Notes: generated from the letters alone by a model not told the origin. 64,000 nt of DNA from Anaerovorax odorimutans DSM 5092 (GCF_000426305.1 NZ_AUFC01000012.1:1-64000), one strand, 5' to 3'. Numbered from the stretch's first letter, positions 1-9,065 are shown. Numbers and translations: made by a program.

Positions 1-1
1 A

Positions 2-2113
2 ACTTATGTAAAGGTAAAAGATCCAAGTCATGGAAGCGTAACGGTAAACACAGATGGTACATTTACATATACTCCTGATACAAATTATGTTGGAACAGAC
101 AGCTTTACATGGAAGGTAAATGATGGAACAGTGTATTCCGAAGAAGCAACGGCAACGATAACTGTAAATGAGGTAAATGATGCGCCAACGGTAAAAAACA
201 GTACAAAGAATGGAACAGAAGATACGACAATGTCATTCACAGCAGCAGATTTTAATGGGGCAGAAATATATGCGGATGAAGAAAGTGATACATTAAGTAA
301 AATACAGATTACAGGGCTCCCTGCTAATGGCAAATTGAAACTTAGTGAAACAGATATTACCCTAAACCAGGAAATAAACGCTGCTGATCTGGGAAGCATC
401 AAGTTTGTACCAACGGCAGATTTTAACGGAGATACGAGTTTTACATGGAAAGCCAGTGACGGCAATTCATATTCTTCAGCAGCAACAATGACATTACATT
501 TTGCAGCAACAAATGATATTCCGGGTGCCCCGTTAAATGTAACTGTAGTAGCAGGAAATGCACAGGTAACAGTTTCTTTCTCTACACCAACAGATAATGG
601 AGGAACGCCTATTACAAAATATATTGTGACATCTGATCCAGCTGGAATTATAGCTGAAGGAACTTCCAGTCCCATAACGGTTACGGGATTAACAAACGGA
701 ACAGCCTACACTTTTAAAGTAAAAGCTGTAAACAGTGTTGGTACGGGATCGGAATCGGCAGCAAGTGCAACTGTGACTCCGCACGTAAGCAGCTCTGGTG
801 GTTCATCAGGAGGATCATCAGGAAGAAGTGGCGGTGGAAGTACTTCAACAGAGTCGGGAGCAACTGCAACAGTTTTGGTGAATGGAAAAAGTGAAACTGT
901 GGCAGAATCTACAACAAGCAAGGAAGGCGAAAAAACGGTAACAACTGTTGTTGTTAACGAAGCAAAATTAGAAGAAAAAATGCGGGGACAAGGAGACAAT
1001 TATGTTATAACAATTCCAGTAAGCAAGTCCTCCGATGTGGTTGTAGGACAATTGAATGGTCAAATTGTCAAGAATATGGAAGAAAAAGAAGCGGTCTTAG
1101 AGATAAAGACTAAAAATGTAACATATTCGATTCCTGCCGCACAGATTGATATCAGTAGTGCCTCAGAACAAATTGGCAGCGAAATTCAGCTAAAGGATAT
1201 TGTTGTTAGTTTGAGAGTTGCAGAACCAGCAGAAAAAACCTTAAAGGTGGTTCAGAGTACGGCTGACAAGAACAGTTATCAAATTGTTGTACAGCCAGTT
1301 CAATTTGAAATTAGCTGTACCAATGAAGGAAAAACGGTTGATGTTTCAAGATTCAATTCTTATGTAGAAAGAATGGTAGCTATTCCGACAGAAGTCGATC
1401 CAAGCAAGATTACAACAGGAATTGTCTTGAATGTTGACGGAACATTTTCGCATGTTCCTACACAAATCGTTGCAGTAGATGGGAAGTATTACGCAAAAAT
1501 TAATAGTTTGACAAACAGTACATATTCGGTAATTTGGAGTCCTAAAACCTTTAAGGACGTTGAAAATCATTGGTCAAAAGAGGCGGTAAATGATATGGGC
1601 TCCCGATTAATAGCAAATGGTACAGACAGTGAAAACTTTTCTCCCAATAGAAATATTACAAGAGCCGAATTTGCATCAATCCTTGTAAAAGGACTTGGTC
1701 TGATGAGAACTGGAACAGGCAAAGATATTTTTGAGGATGTTTCAAAAAACAATTGGTATTATGATGCCGTATCCATTGCATATGAAAATGGATTGGTTTC
1801 AGGTGTAACGAAGAAAGAGTTCAATCCTGCCGAACAAATTACAAGAGAACAAGCAATGGTAATGGTAGCAAGGGCAATGAAATTAACAGGCATAAAGTAT
1901 AATTTGACAGAGGAAGAAATCAACAAACAGTTAAGCAAGTTTATGGACAGTGATCTTGCTTCAAGTTATGCCGAGTCAAGTATTGCGGCTTGTATAGAGA
2001 CTGGTCTTGTATCTGGTAAAAGTGATACTAAGGTTGCACCGAAAGACTATATCACAAGAGCTGAAGTAGCTGCAACCATTGAAAGATTATTGCAGAAATC
2101 AGGGCTAATTTAA
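2..2113 (+). CDS. SLH-domain surface protein, 5' end outside window
   Basis: This is the C-terminal part of a secreted, cell-wall-anchored protein. The frame is open from base 2, so the signal peptide and the true start lie to the left of the window; the GTG at 131 is only an internal codon. In order I see two Ig/cadherin-like tandem domains (the motif VNDAPT marks the junction), a fibronectin type III domain (about 538-785, beginning PGAPLNVTV), a Gly/Ser linker (about 790-855), an unassigned beta-rich region, and three SLH repeats from about 1550 to the stop (motifs DVENHWSKEAV, ITRAEF, ITREQAM). SLH triplets bind pyruvylated secondary cell-wall polymers in Bacillota. The ligand of the outer domains is unknown. 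No terminator is obvious directly after the TAA stop. Confidence 0.9.
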   Translation, partial: TYVKVKDPSHGSVTVNTDGTFTYTPDTNYVGTDSFTWKVNDGTVYSEEATATITVNEVNDAPTVKNSTKNGTEDTTMSFTAADFNGAEIYADEESDTLSKIQITGLPANGKLKLSETDITLNQEINAADLGSIKFVPTADFNGDTSFTWKASDGNSYSSAATMTLHFAATNDIPGAPLNVTVVAGNAQVTVSFSTPTDNGGTPITKYIVTSDPAGIIAEGTSSPITVTGLTNGTAYTFKVKAVNSVGTGSESAASATVTPHVSSSGGSSGGSSGRSGGGSTSTESGATATVLVNGKSETVAESTTSKEGEKTVTTVVVNEAKLEEKMRGQGDNYVITIPVSKSSDVVVGQLNGQIVKNMEEKEAVLEIKTKNVTYSIPAAQIDISSASEQIGSEIQLKDIVVSLRVAEPAEKTLKVVQSTADKNSYQIVVQPVQFEISCTNEGKTVDVSRFNSYVERMVAIPTEVDPSKITTGIVLNVDGTFSHVPTQIVAVDGKYYAKINSLTNSTYSVIWSPKTFKDVENHWSKEAVNDMGSRLIANGTDSENFSPNRNITRAEFASILVKGLGLMRTGTGKDIFEDVSKNNWYYDAVSIAYENGLVSGVTKKEFNPAEQITREQAMVMVARAMKLTGIKYNLTEEEINKQLSKFMDSDLASSYAESSIAACIETGLVSGKSDTKVAPKDYITRAEVAATIERLLQKSGLI

Positions 2114-2252
2114 AATGATTTTTTCAATACATATTGTCTGTGTCGATACATGTCGATATCAGGGTTCAATTGTGGTACTGTAAGTTTGTATTTTAACTCA
2201 ACTTTAGGATTTTTCTTGTGCTCATCTATAATAAAAATTGAATAGTATACTT

Positions 2253-2280
2253 TTGCTTTATTTATGCTTTTAATTATGTT
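2253..2280 (+). promoter_or_regulatory. possible promoter for the purH leader
   Basis: A -35-like TTGCTT at 2253-2258 and a -10-like TATGTT at 2275-2280 are separated by 16 bases. They lie about 18 bases ahead of the ZTP aptamer. The hexamers are imperfect, so this is a weak call based on position. Confidence 0.35.
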
Positions 2281-2297
2281 AAACTTACTACATAATC

Positions 2298-2394
2298 TGC
2301 GTAACTGACGGAAGTGGAATACCACAGGGGAGCGCAGAAATATTTGTAAGTCGACCGTCTGGGCAATCGTTTTAGATTCCCAGGCGGATTTTTT
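2298..2394 (+). promoter_or_regulatory. ZTP (pfl) riboswitch with terminator platform
   Basis: The leader shows the conserved core of the ZTP/pfl riboswitch: GTAACTGACGGAAGTGGA at about 2301-2318, ACCACAGGGGAGCG at 2321-2334, and CCGTCTGGGCA at 2355-2365. ZTP and ZMP (AICAR-5'-phosphate) build up when 10-formyl-tetrahydrofolate runs short. The aptamer's last strand is shared with the left arm of an intrinsic terminator, so ligand binding should favour antitermination. The gene downstream makes the enzyme that consumes ZMP with 10-formyl-THF, which fits exactly. Confidence 0.93.
2355..2394 (+). terminator. riboswitch-controlled terminator
   Basis: CCGTCTGGG (2355-2363) pairs with CCCAGGCGG (2379-2387) through one G-U pair, with a 15-base loop and a following run of T. 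The left arm is also part of the ZTP aptamer core, so the two structures are mutually exclusive. Confidence 0.88.
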
Positions 2395-2457
2395 GTATGC
2401 GAAAAAAAGCTAAGGGTATAGTTGTTGATTTTTCTTTATTTTAGGGAGGTATAATCT

Positions 2458-3633
2458 ATGAAGGAATATGAATTAAAATACGGATGCAATCCAAATCAAA
2501 AACCTGCAAGGGTTTTTATACAACAAGGCGAACTGCCAATTCAAATTTTAAATGGTAGACCGGGATATATTAATTTACTAGATGCATTAAATGCATGGCA
2601 ACTAGTAAAAGAATTGAAAAAAGCTACAGGACTTCCTGCTGCAACTTCATTTAAACATGTCTCGCCTGCTGGTGCTGCTGTTGGAATTCCGCTTTCAGAT
2701 GTAGAACGAAAAATTTACTGGATAGCCGATGATATGAAATTATCTCCATTATCAAATGCGTATGCACGGGCTAGAGGTGCAGACAGAATGTCTTCGTATG
2801 GAGACTTTATAGCGTTATCGGATACTTGTGATCTCGAAACAGCTAAAATAATTAAAAATGAGTTTTCTGATGGTATAATCGCTCCTTCTTATGAACCGGA
2901 AGCACTTGCTATTTTAAGCGGCAAGAAAAAGGGTAATTACTGTGTAATTCAGATTGATCAGAATTATATTCCGGAACATGTTGAGAGAAAAGATGTATTT
3001 GGTATAACTTTTGAGCAAGAGAGAAATGAACTCGTTATTAATGATGAACTATTTGAAAATATTGTTACAAAAAATAAAATCATTTCTGAACAGGCTAAAC
3101 TTGATCTTACTATTGCAATGATTACGTTAAAATATACTCAGTCAAACTCCGTTTGCTATGCGAAGGGCGGGCAGGCTATTGGAATCGGTGCAGGACAGCA
3201 GTCAAGAATTCATTGTACCAGATTGGCGGGACAAAAAGCGGACAACTGGTTTTTGCGTCAGAATCCTAAAGTATTAAATCTACCTTTTAAAGATCAAATT
3301 AAAAGAGCTGAGAGAGATAATTGTATAGATATATATATTAGTGATGAATATATGGATGTATTAGCAGACGGAAATTGGGAGTATTTTTTCAAATTAAAAC
3401 CGGAGGTCTTTACAAAAAAAGAGCGAGAAGCATGGCTAGGGCAGATGAAAGATATTTCATTAGCTTCCGATGCATTCTTTCCTTTTGGAGATAATATTAT
3501 ACGTGCTCATAAAAGTGGTGTAAACTATATTGCACAGCCGGGTGGATCTATACGAGATGATAATGTTATCCATACCTGTGATAAATATAATATGTTTATG
3601 TGTTTTACTGGAATCCGGTTATTTCATCATTGA
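2458..3633 (+). CDS. purH: AICAR transformylase (single-domain PurH)
   Basis: The product should formylate AICAR with 10-formyl-tetrahydrofolate to give FAICAR, the ninth step of IMP synthesis, in the cytosol. The 391-residue protein holds only the AICARFT part of bifunctional PurH. The active-site stretch SFKHVSPAGAAVG (Lys66-His67) is intact, and GGQAIGIGAGQQSR and the C-terminal QPGGSIRD are typical of the family. The N-terminal IMP cyclohydrolase (MGS-fold) domain of the usual ~510-residue PurH is missing, so IMP cyclohydrolase must be encoded elsewhere. A strong ribosome binding site (agggagg) precedes the ATG. The gene stands alone behind a ZTP riboswitch. Confidence 0.93.
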   Translation: MKEYELKYGCNPNQKPARVFIQQGELPIQILNGRPGYINLLDALNAWQLVKELKKATGLPAATSFKHVSPAGAAVGIPLSDVERKIYWIADDMKLSPLSNAYARARGADRMSSYGDFIALSDTCDLETAKIIKNEFSDGIIAPSYEPEALAILSGKKKGNYCVIQIDQNYIPEHVERKDVFGITFEQERNELVINDELFENIVTKNKIISEQAKLDLTIAMITLKYTQSNSVCYAKGGQAIGIGAGQQSRIHCTRLAGQKADNWFLRQNPKVLNLPFKDQIKRAERDNCIDIYISDEYMDVLADGNWEYFFKLKPEVFTKKEREAWLGQMKDISLASDAFFPFGDNIIRAHKSGVNYIAQPGGSIRDDNVIHTCDKYNMFMCFTGIRLFHH

Positions 3634-3865
3634 TTGAATTTATTAATGATATAAAAAATTTAAAGCTCTCAGAGAATATTTATTGAGGTTCCTTATTTAT
3701 TAATGAAGAACTGTACCTGCAGAAAAAGAAAATAGTAAAGAAGTTTAAGATAATGATTAGAGTTATTGTATACATAATAGTATTTTTATGATATATGTAA
3801 GTTATAGTTCTGTTACAGCAAAAGTATGATTACATAGTAACAAATAAAAACAGAGGAGTAAATTT

Positions 3866-4402
3866 ATGCAGGATATAAAAGTATTAATTTGGATGCTTCC
3901 AATTTTTTTCATCTTCCATGACTTTGAAGAAATAATATTTATGAAAACATGGTTTGAAAAAAATAAAGCGGATATACAACGAAAATATCCTAAATTAGCC
4001 AAAAAAGCATTGTCACATATAAATAACATAACTACATCTTCTTTCGCTTTTGCAGTATGGGAGGAATTTGTTCTGCTTACGGTATTGACATTAATAACCT
4101 ATAAGTATGAAACTTATACACTTTGGTTAGGAATATTTTTTGTATTTACATTCCATTTAATTATTCATTGTGTTCAGGCAATTATGATGAAATGTTATGT
4201 GCCGGTAGTAGCTACTAGTATTATTTTACTGCCTCTTTGCTTTTATGTCATTAAAACATTCCTTTCTATATATTCAGTAGTATACATAAAACTTTTGGCG
4301 GTAGTTTTGATAGCGGCAGTTCTTATTATAGTTAACTTACTTGTTTTACATAAAGGAATGGAAATGTTTAGTAAATGGCAAAAAAATTTTTTATGTAATT
4401 AG
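3866..4402 (+). CDS. HXXEE-domain membrane protein
   Basis: A 178-residue integral membrane protein with the HXXEE signature near the N-terminus (HDFEE, His18-Glu22) inside or at the edge of a hydrophobic segment. About four or five further hydrophobic helices follow. Members of this family are uncharacterised; the conserved His and Glu pair suggests a metal site or catalysis, but that is inference. A GGAG-type ribosome binding site (cagaggag) stands about 7 bases before the ATG. The gene is monocistronic and converges on secA2 across a hairpin terminator. Confidence 0.75.
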   Translation: MQDIKVLIWMLPIFFIFHDFEEIIFMKTWFEKNKADIQRKYPKLAKKALSHINNITTSSFAFAVWEEFVLLTVLTLITYKYETYTLWLGIFFVFTFHLIIHCVQAIMMKCYVPVVATSIILLPLCFYVIKTFLSIYSVVYIKLLAVVLIAAVLIIVNLLVLHKGMEMFSKWQKNFLCN

Positions 4403-4460
4403 TGAAATAAAAGAAAATTATAAGAGACAATGAAACTAGTAATATTAAGTTTTTATAATA

Positions 4461-4505
4461 AAAGCTACATTTCAAGCTTTATAAGCATAACATGTAGCTT
4501 TTTAC
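4461..4505. terminator. bidirectional terminator
   Basis: AAAGCTACAT (4461-4470) pairs with ATGTAGCTTT (4492-4501). A T run follows on the plus strand and A-rich sequence precedes it, so the hairpin can serve both the HXXEE gene and the converging secA2-like gene. Confidence 0.7.
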
Positions 4506-4541
4506 CTTTTTACTAAGTTAATTTATTTTTTAAATATTTTA

Positions 4542-6797
4542 TTAAAGAGGAGAATTGTTGACATATTGAAGACGTATTGCTATTTTCGTTGGACAGGTGA
4601 GAAAAAATTTTGGTAATCTGGCAAATTGATTTTTACTTTCATCTATCATGTAGGTACAGGTACTTGATGTACCTAAAAGACCAGAGCCTTCCATATCTAT
4701 ACCAGCAGATGTGATCTTACATGTTTTCATATAATACAGAACATCTTTTTTTATATCTTTCTCCATGTCAGAAAAGGCGGAAACCGCAGCTTTATGATAT
4801 TCATCAATAGGATTAAGTCCGCCAATAATGCATAGGTGAATTCCGTTGCGTATGTTTTCCATAGTATATAGATAATCCGCCCAATGTTGATTGATAAAAT
4901 AAAGGGTCAATTGTTTTTCTCCATGTTGAATTCCGTCTATACCAACGGTATTACAATAATACGTAAAAAGGGCAGGATCATAATCGCGCAGAAAATCCGG
5001 AGTACGAACATCCAAAAGAATTTCATCCCTATAAGTGGTAATTTGTTGTCGCTGAAGTTCTAAGATGTAGGCATATTTACTCAGCATATAACGTGCTTCT
5101 GCAGATTTCCCTTCTTCATATTTTTGTGCGCGCCGAATTTTCTTATTTAGTTTATCTGATCTAAGTTTATTTTCACAAAAATAATTTGAAAGAAGGGTAT
5201 CTTCTTTGCTGATAAAAAAAGTACTTTCTCCCGGATCACCTTGCCTTCCGCTTCTGCCAATTAATTGTCTGTCAATTCGTGAACTTACATTAATTCCACA
5301 GCCTATTACAAATAGACCTCCAGCTTCTTCAACAAAAGTTTTCTCTTCTTCGGATTTACCTCCAAGTCGTATATCTACTCCACGACCGGCCATATTTGTT
5401 GAAATTGTTATTTTATAAGGCTTGCCCGCATTTGCTATGATTTCAGCTTCCTCCTCATCGTTTCTTGCATTTAAGACTTTATGAGGCAGATTGTTTGCAG
5501 AGAGCAACTTAGAGTATTGTTCTGATTCTTTTACACTTTGTGTGCCGATGAGAACTGGCTGACCTTTGTTGTGAGATATTTTTATTTGCTGAAGAATCAA
5601 ATTTGTTTTTTCTTCCTCAGTATCACAGATGCGATCTTGATAGTCTTTTCTAATACATGAAATATGTGGAGGTATAACATCCACAGCAAGCCCATACATA
5701 GTTTTTAATTCTTTAGCCGAGGATATGGCTGTTCCTGTCATACCACATAGAATCTGATATTTTAAAAGAAAAAATTGTAAGGGTATGGAATTATATATTA
5801 CTGTTTGATTGCGGTCTTTTAATTTTTCCTTCACTTCCACTGCTTGGTGTAAAGCAGCTGGGAATTTACGTGTAAGTGCTATTCTTCCTGTAGTTTGTTC
5901 TATTACAAATATTTGACCGTCTTTTATCAGATAATCTTTATCTTTTACAAGAAGGTATCGGGCTTCAACTGCAGCATTGATAAAAGTTAATGTATCGCCG
6001 TTTTCTTCTTTGAAAAGGTTATCAAGTTGCAAGGCATTTTCTATATAAGAAATGCCAGAATCAGTGAACCAGAAAGTATGCTTTGATGTATCATATATGA
6101 TATCTTGGGGGTTCATATATTCAATAATTTCATCGATTTTTGAGATTTGTTCTGATTCAGACTTTGAATTGCCGGCTACCACAAGAGGAATTCGTGCTTC
6201 ATCAATTAAGATTGAATCAGCTTCATCCACAAGAGCTACATCAAAGCATATAGAAAGTATATCATTTGAATCATTACACAAAAAATTTTTAAGGTAATCA
6301 AAACCAACCTGTTTTGCAGAAGCATATACAACATTACATGCGTATGCTTGTTTGCGTTGCATAATATTTGATTCTTCATGAATAAAGCTGCTTGAAAGTC
6401 GGCAAAATTCAAAAATATCTTTATTTAAATTATAATCACGTTTCGATAAATAGTCGTTAAAGGTAAGGATATGAACTTTCTTACCTTGTAAAGCAAGACA
6501 AGTGGCAGTCATCACCGCAGATAATGTTTTACCTTCTCCGGTGGGAAGCTCCGCAATATTACCCTGTGCCATGGAATAGGCTGCGGAAATTTGTGTGTCA
6601 AACAGTGTGAATCCGGTACATCTGGTGATTACTTCTTTTATTAAACTATAAAGAAGAGGCTGATTTGTTTTATCACAAGATTCAATGTTGGAAATCAGTT
6701 CCGAGGAATTAAGAGTACTCCAAGAAAACTGATTTACTTTAGATACAAAATCAGCGTACGGAAGAACACACTGTTTTTGAAACAGTGTTTTTTTCAA
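4542..6797 (-). CDS. secA2: accessory SecA-type translocase (SecA2-like)
   Basis: A SecA-family motor ATPase that should drive protein export through SecYEG, probably for a subset of surface proteins. Walker A is GEGKT (residues 87-91), the DEAD box reads DEADSILIDEARIPL (191-205), and MTGT, TNMAGRGVDI and GRSGRQGDPGES complete the helicase motifs. At 751 residues it is shorter than housekeeping SecA (~830-900) and has no C-terminal zinc-binding tail, as is usual for SecA2. It starts at a TTG preceded by AAGGAG about ten bases upstream. A small membrane-protein gene lies 51 bases upstream on the same strand and is probably cotranscribed. The three SLH proteins in the window are plausible clients, but nothing here shows that directly. 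Confidence 0.85.
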   Translation of the reverse strand: MKKTLFQKQCVLPYADFVSKVNQFSWSTLNSSELISNIESCDKTNQPLLYSLIKEVITRCTGFTLFDTQISAAYSMAQGNIAELPTGEGKTLSAVMTATCLALQGKKVHILTFNDYLSKRDYNLNKDIFEFCRLSSSFIHEESNIMQRKQAYACNVVYASAKQVGFDYLKNFLCNDSNDILSICFDVALVDEADSILIDEARIPLVVAGNSKSESEQISKIDEIIEYMNPQDIIYDTSKHTFWFTDSGISYIENALQLDNLFKEENGDTLTFINAAVEARYLLVKDKDYLIKDGQIFVIEQTTGRIALTRKFPAALHQAVEVKEKLKDRNQTVIYNSIPLQFFLLKYQILCGMTGTAISSAKELKTMYGLAVDVIPPHISCIRKDYQDRICDTEEEKTNLILQQIKISHNKGQPVLIGTQSVKESEQYSKLLSANNLPHKVLNARNDEEEAEIIANAGKPYKITISTNMAGRGVDIRLGGKSEEEKTFVEEAGGLFVIGCGINVSSRIDRQLIGRSGRQGDPGESTFFISKEDTLLSNYFCENKLRSDKLNKKIRRAQKYEEGKSAEARYMLSKYAYILELQRQQITTYRDEILLDVRTPDFLRDYDPALFTYYCNTVGIDGIQHGEKQLTLYFINQHWADYLYTMENIRNGIHLCIIGGLNPIDEYHKAAVSAFSDMEKDIKKDVLYYMKTCKITSAGIDMEGSGLLGTSSTCTYMIDESKNQFARLPKFFLTCPTKIAIRLQYVNNSPL

Positions 6798-6848
6798 TGT
6801 AATAATACTCCTTTGCTATTAAATTTTAACGAACGTACAAAGGAATAT

Positions 6849-7046
6849 TTATTCTAGTTTACAGACCGTTCGGATTTGAAATAAGTGACCCGAATGAATT
6901 TGAAGATTAGCAGCCTTAAAGAAAGTTTGTAAAATAATAATTGGAAGTAAGAGCAAGATTATAGGAAATAGTAATACCATTGACAATGCTATTATTGTGA
7001 GAACATATAACAACCCGTTCAATATACATTCTTTATTGCTTCTCAT
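6849..7046 (-). CDS. small two-helix membrane protein
   Basis: A 65-residue protein I do not recognise. Residues ~12-42 are almost entirely hydrophobic, enough for one long or two short membrane helices; the flanks are charged. The start is supported by GGGAG about seven bases upstream of the ATG. It sits directly upstream of the secA2-like gene on the same strand, so it may be a small accessory membrane component of that export system. That role is inference from position. Confidence 0.55.
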   Translation of the reverse strand: MRSNKECILNGLLYVLTIIALSMVLLFPIILLLLPIIILQTFFKAANLQIHSGHLFQIRTVCKLE

Positions 7047-7165
7047 TTGCTTTCTCCCAAGTTTTACTGTGTTATTTTTAGTATATCATAGTACCTGATA
7101 TAGTTCAGTAAAATTATTAAAATATTATATAGTGTTTATATTTATTTTAGATAAATGAATCATAT

Positions 7166-7225
7166 GTTATAATGATTTCTATGATTGATACAGTGTTGCT
7201 GCAAGGTAGGAATCATTGAATCGTG
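7166..7225 (+). repeat. solo copy of the 79-bp palindromic repeat family
   Basis: This segment matches the hairpin part of the repeats at 34055-34345 and 39198-39361. The inner hairpin here is ACAGTGTTGCTGC (ACAGCGTTGCTGT elsewhere). The outer arms AATGATTTCT and AGGAATCATT pair with a single G-U. It lies between the small membrane-protein gene and the His-tail transporter. Confidence 0.8.
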
Positions 7226-7268
7226 TCTGCAGTTATAAAGCGACTACAGAATGTGGAAACATTAAGAA

Positions 7269-7288
7269 CCCCCATGGGGGGATAAAAT
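7269..7288 (+). promoter_or_regulatory. CsoR/RcnR-like operator candidate
   Basis: A C/G-tract palindrome, CCCCCATGGGGGG at 7269-7281, lies in otherwise AT-rich DNA and runs straight into a TAAAAT -10-like box (7283-7288). Operators of the CsoR/RcnR family of metal-sensing repressors are C-tract/G-tract inverted repeats of this kind. The next gene encodes a transporter with a histidine-rich tail, which makes metal control plausible. No CsoR/RcnR gene is in the window. Confidence 0.45.
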
Positions 7289-7445
7289 ATGATAAAATAA
7301 TTGTCTAAGATATAAATTGTTTTTTTATAGGGATTTAAAATTTTGATAGTATGGTTGAAAAGGGTAAAGATTAATACCTTTAATCAATATGTTTTATAAT
7401 GATAAGAAATCAGGAATAAATTAATATTTAATTGAGGGATAGAGA

Positions 7446-8534
7446 ATGAAAGTTAAATTAAAAGAAATTAATCTGCTAAAATGTCATGACAGTAAATTTC
7501 AAGCAATCAGTTTTGCAATACTTGCGGCACTATTGTATGGAATAAGTTCACCAGTATCTAAGGTTTTATTAGTTGAAATACCTCCTACTCTGATGGCTGC
7601 TTTGTTATATCTAGGTGCAGGAATAGGTATGCTTGGTGTTAATTTATACAAAGTAGCAACAAAAAAAGAACAGCTTGAAGCTCGAATGACAGTCAAAGAG
7701 ATGCCATTTATAGTAGGTATGATTGTTTTAGATATGGCAGCTCCCATTTTTTTAATGTTAGGACTTACGATGACAACTTCATCAAATGCATCGCTACTTA
7801 ATAATTTTGAAATTGTTGCGACATCTTTGATAGCACTTTTTATATTTAAAGAAACAATTGGAAAAAGAATGTGGTTAGCAATAATACTAATTACAATATC
7901 AAGTATGATTTTATCGGTGTCAGATTTCAGTAGCTTATCGTTTTCATTTGGTTCACTCTTTGTATTACTTGCGTGTATATCTTGGGGATTTGAAAATAAC
8001 TGTACTCGAATGTTATCTTTAAAAGATCCTCTTCAAATTGTTGTAATCAAAGGCTTTGGTTCTGGCTTAGGTTCATTAATCATTTCTTTTGCTCTCAATG
8101 AGTCAACTTATAATTGGTTATATATTGTTTATACCTTATTATTGGGATTTGTGGCTTATGGTTTGAGTATCTTTTTATACATCAAAGCGCAAAGAGAATT
8201 AGGTGCAGCAAGGACAAGTGCTTATTATGCAATGGCACCTTTCATTGGTGTGGTTATTTCATGGATTTTCTTGAATGAACCTATAACAACTACTTTTATT
8301 TTAGCACTTTTGATTATGCTGACAGGCACATATTTTGCAGTTTCAGAAGATCATAATCATAGGCATGTACATTTAGAAGAAGTTCACAATCATAAGCATA
8401 ATCATTATGATGGTCATCATAATCATACGCATGACTATGAAATAACAGGAGAGCATTTTCATGAACATACTCATGAAAGAATTGAACATTCCCATGCTCA
8501 TTTACCGGATTTACATCATAGACATTCGCATTAA
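7446..8534 (+). CDS. EamA/DMT transporter with His-rich C-terminal tail
   Basis: A ten-helix drug/metabolite transporter with two EamA repeats (about residues 18-145 and 160-295), followed by a cytosolic or surface tail with 23 histidines in its last 61 residues, many as H-x-H. Such tails bind Ni, Co, Zn or Cu in metal transporters and chaperones. The EamA core alone does not tell the substrate. The tail and the C/G-tract palindrome upstream suggest metal efflux or a metal-controlled exporter. The start ATG follows an AGGGATAGAG stretch. The gene is monocistronic. The low-complexity tail is in frame and shows no sign of being an artefact. Confidence 0.82.
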   Translation: MKVKLKEINLLKCHDSKFQAISFAILAALLYGISSPVSKVLLVEIPPTLMAALLYLGAGIGMLGVNLYKVATKKEQLEARMTVKEMPFIVGMIVLDMAAPIFLMLGLTMTTSSNASLLNNFEIVATSLIALFIFKETIGKRMWLAIILITISSMILSVSDFSSLSFSFGSLFVLLACISWGFENNCTRMLSLKDPLQIVVIKGFGSGLGSLIISFALNESTYNWLYIVYTLLLGFVAYGLSIFLYIKAQRELGAARTSAYYAMAPFIGVVISWIFLNEPITTTFILALLIMLTGTYFAVSEDHNHRHVHLEEVHNHKHNHYDGHHNHTHDYEITGEHFHEHTHERIEHSHAHLPDLHHRHSH

Positions 8535-8705
8535 TAACATCCACATTAATAATATACACACATTGTCTATGTTTGTTAGCGGTTAAAATTCAATCAGAAT
8601 AATTTATAAAAAATGCTTCTTATTATGAAATATATTGACTTTTAAAATTAATATTTATATTAATACGAATATGTTATATGGAGATATTATATTAATTTTT
8701 TACGT

Positions 8706-8948
8706 TTATTCATCTTCAAATGCAGTTTCATTCATTTCGGGAAAATCCAATAATTCAGAGATAGTCATATCCAAACCTACAGCTAATTTATGAAGTGTTT
8801 TTAGCTTAGGATTCTTTGTTGTCCCCCTCATCAAATTATCCACAGTAGATTGTGTTATACCTGATAAAGTTGCAAGTTTATTAATAGTAATATTCCTATC
8901 AGCACATAATTCTTTTAATCTTTTAATAATAGCATCAGAATAGGTCAT
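8706..8948 (-). CDS. XRE-family transcriptional regulator
   Basis: An 80-residue Cro/C1-type helix-turn-helix protein. The recognition region reads INKLATLSGITQSTVDNLMRG (helices 2-3), and the short acidic C-terminus (MNETAFEDE) adds little else. GGAGG stands a few bases before the ATG. Three copies of an 18-bp operator-like motif fill the divergent promoter region to the gene at 9080, so it most likely represses both itself and that gene. Confidence 0.85.
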   Translation of the reverse strand: MTYSDAIIKRLKELCADRNITINKLATLSGITQSTVDNLMRGTTKNPKLKTLHKLAVGLDMTISELLDFPEMNETAFEDE

Positions 8949-8958
8949 ATAATCCTCC

Positions 8959-9065
8959 TTAACTTTGTACGGTTAAGAAGAGTATAGAATGTTTTATAAA
9001 TAAATATTAACGGTATAAGGTTGACTAGAAGAATATAATATGATAAATTAACCGTATAACGTTAA
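8959..9065. promoter_or_regulatory. three TTAAC-N8-GTTRA operators
   Basis: Three copies with the same 18-bp geometry lie at 8959-8976, 9007-9024 and 9048-9065: TTAAC, eight bases, GTTAA (GTTGA in the middle copy). The first is close to the ribosome binding site of the XRE gene. The second and third overlap the -35 and -10 of the divergent promoter. This is the layout expected for an autoregulated divergent pair. Confidence 0.7.
9021..9049 (+). promoter_or_regulatory. promoter of the 98-residue protein gene
   Basis: TTGACT (9021-9026), 17-base spacer, TAAATT (9044-9049). Operator-like sites cover both hexamers. Confidence 0.6.

Noticed and set aside
131-2113. GTG at 131 as start of the first SLH gene
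   Set aside because: The frame is open to base 2 and the sequence upstream continues the same Ig-like domain.
8314-8559. Minus-strand frame opposite the His-rich tail
   Set aside because: It only mirrors the repetitive CAT/CAC codons of the transporter tail and has no ribosome binding site.
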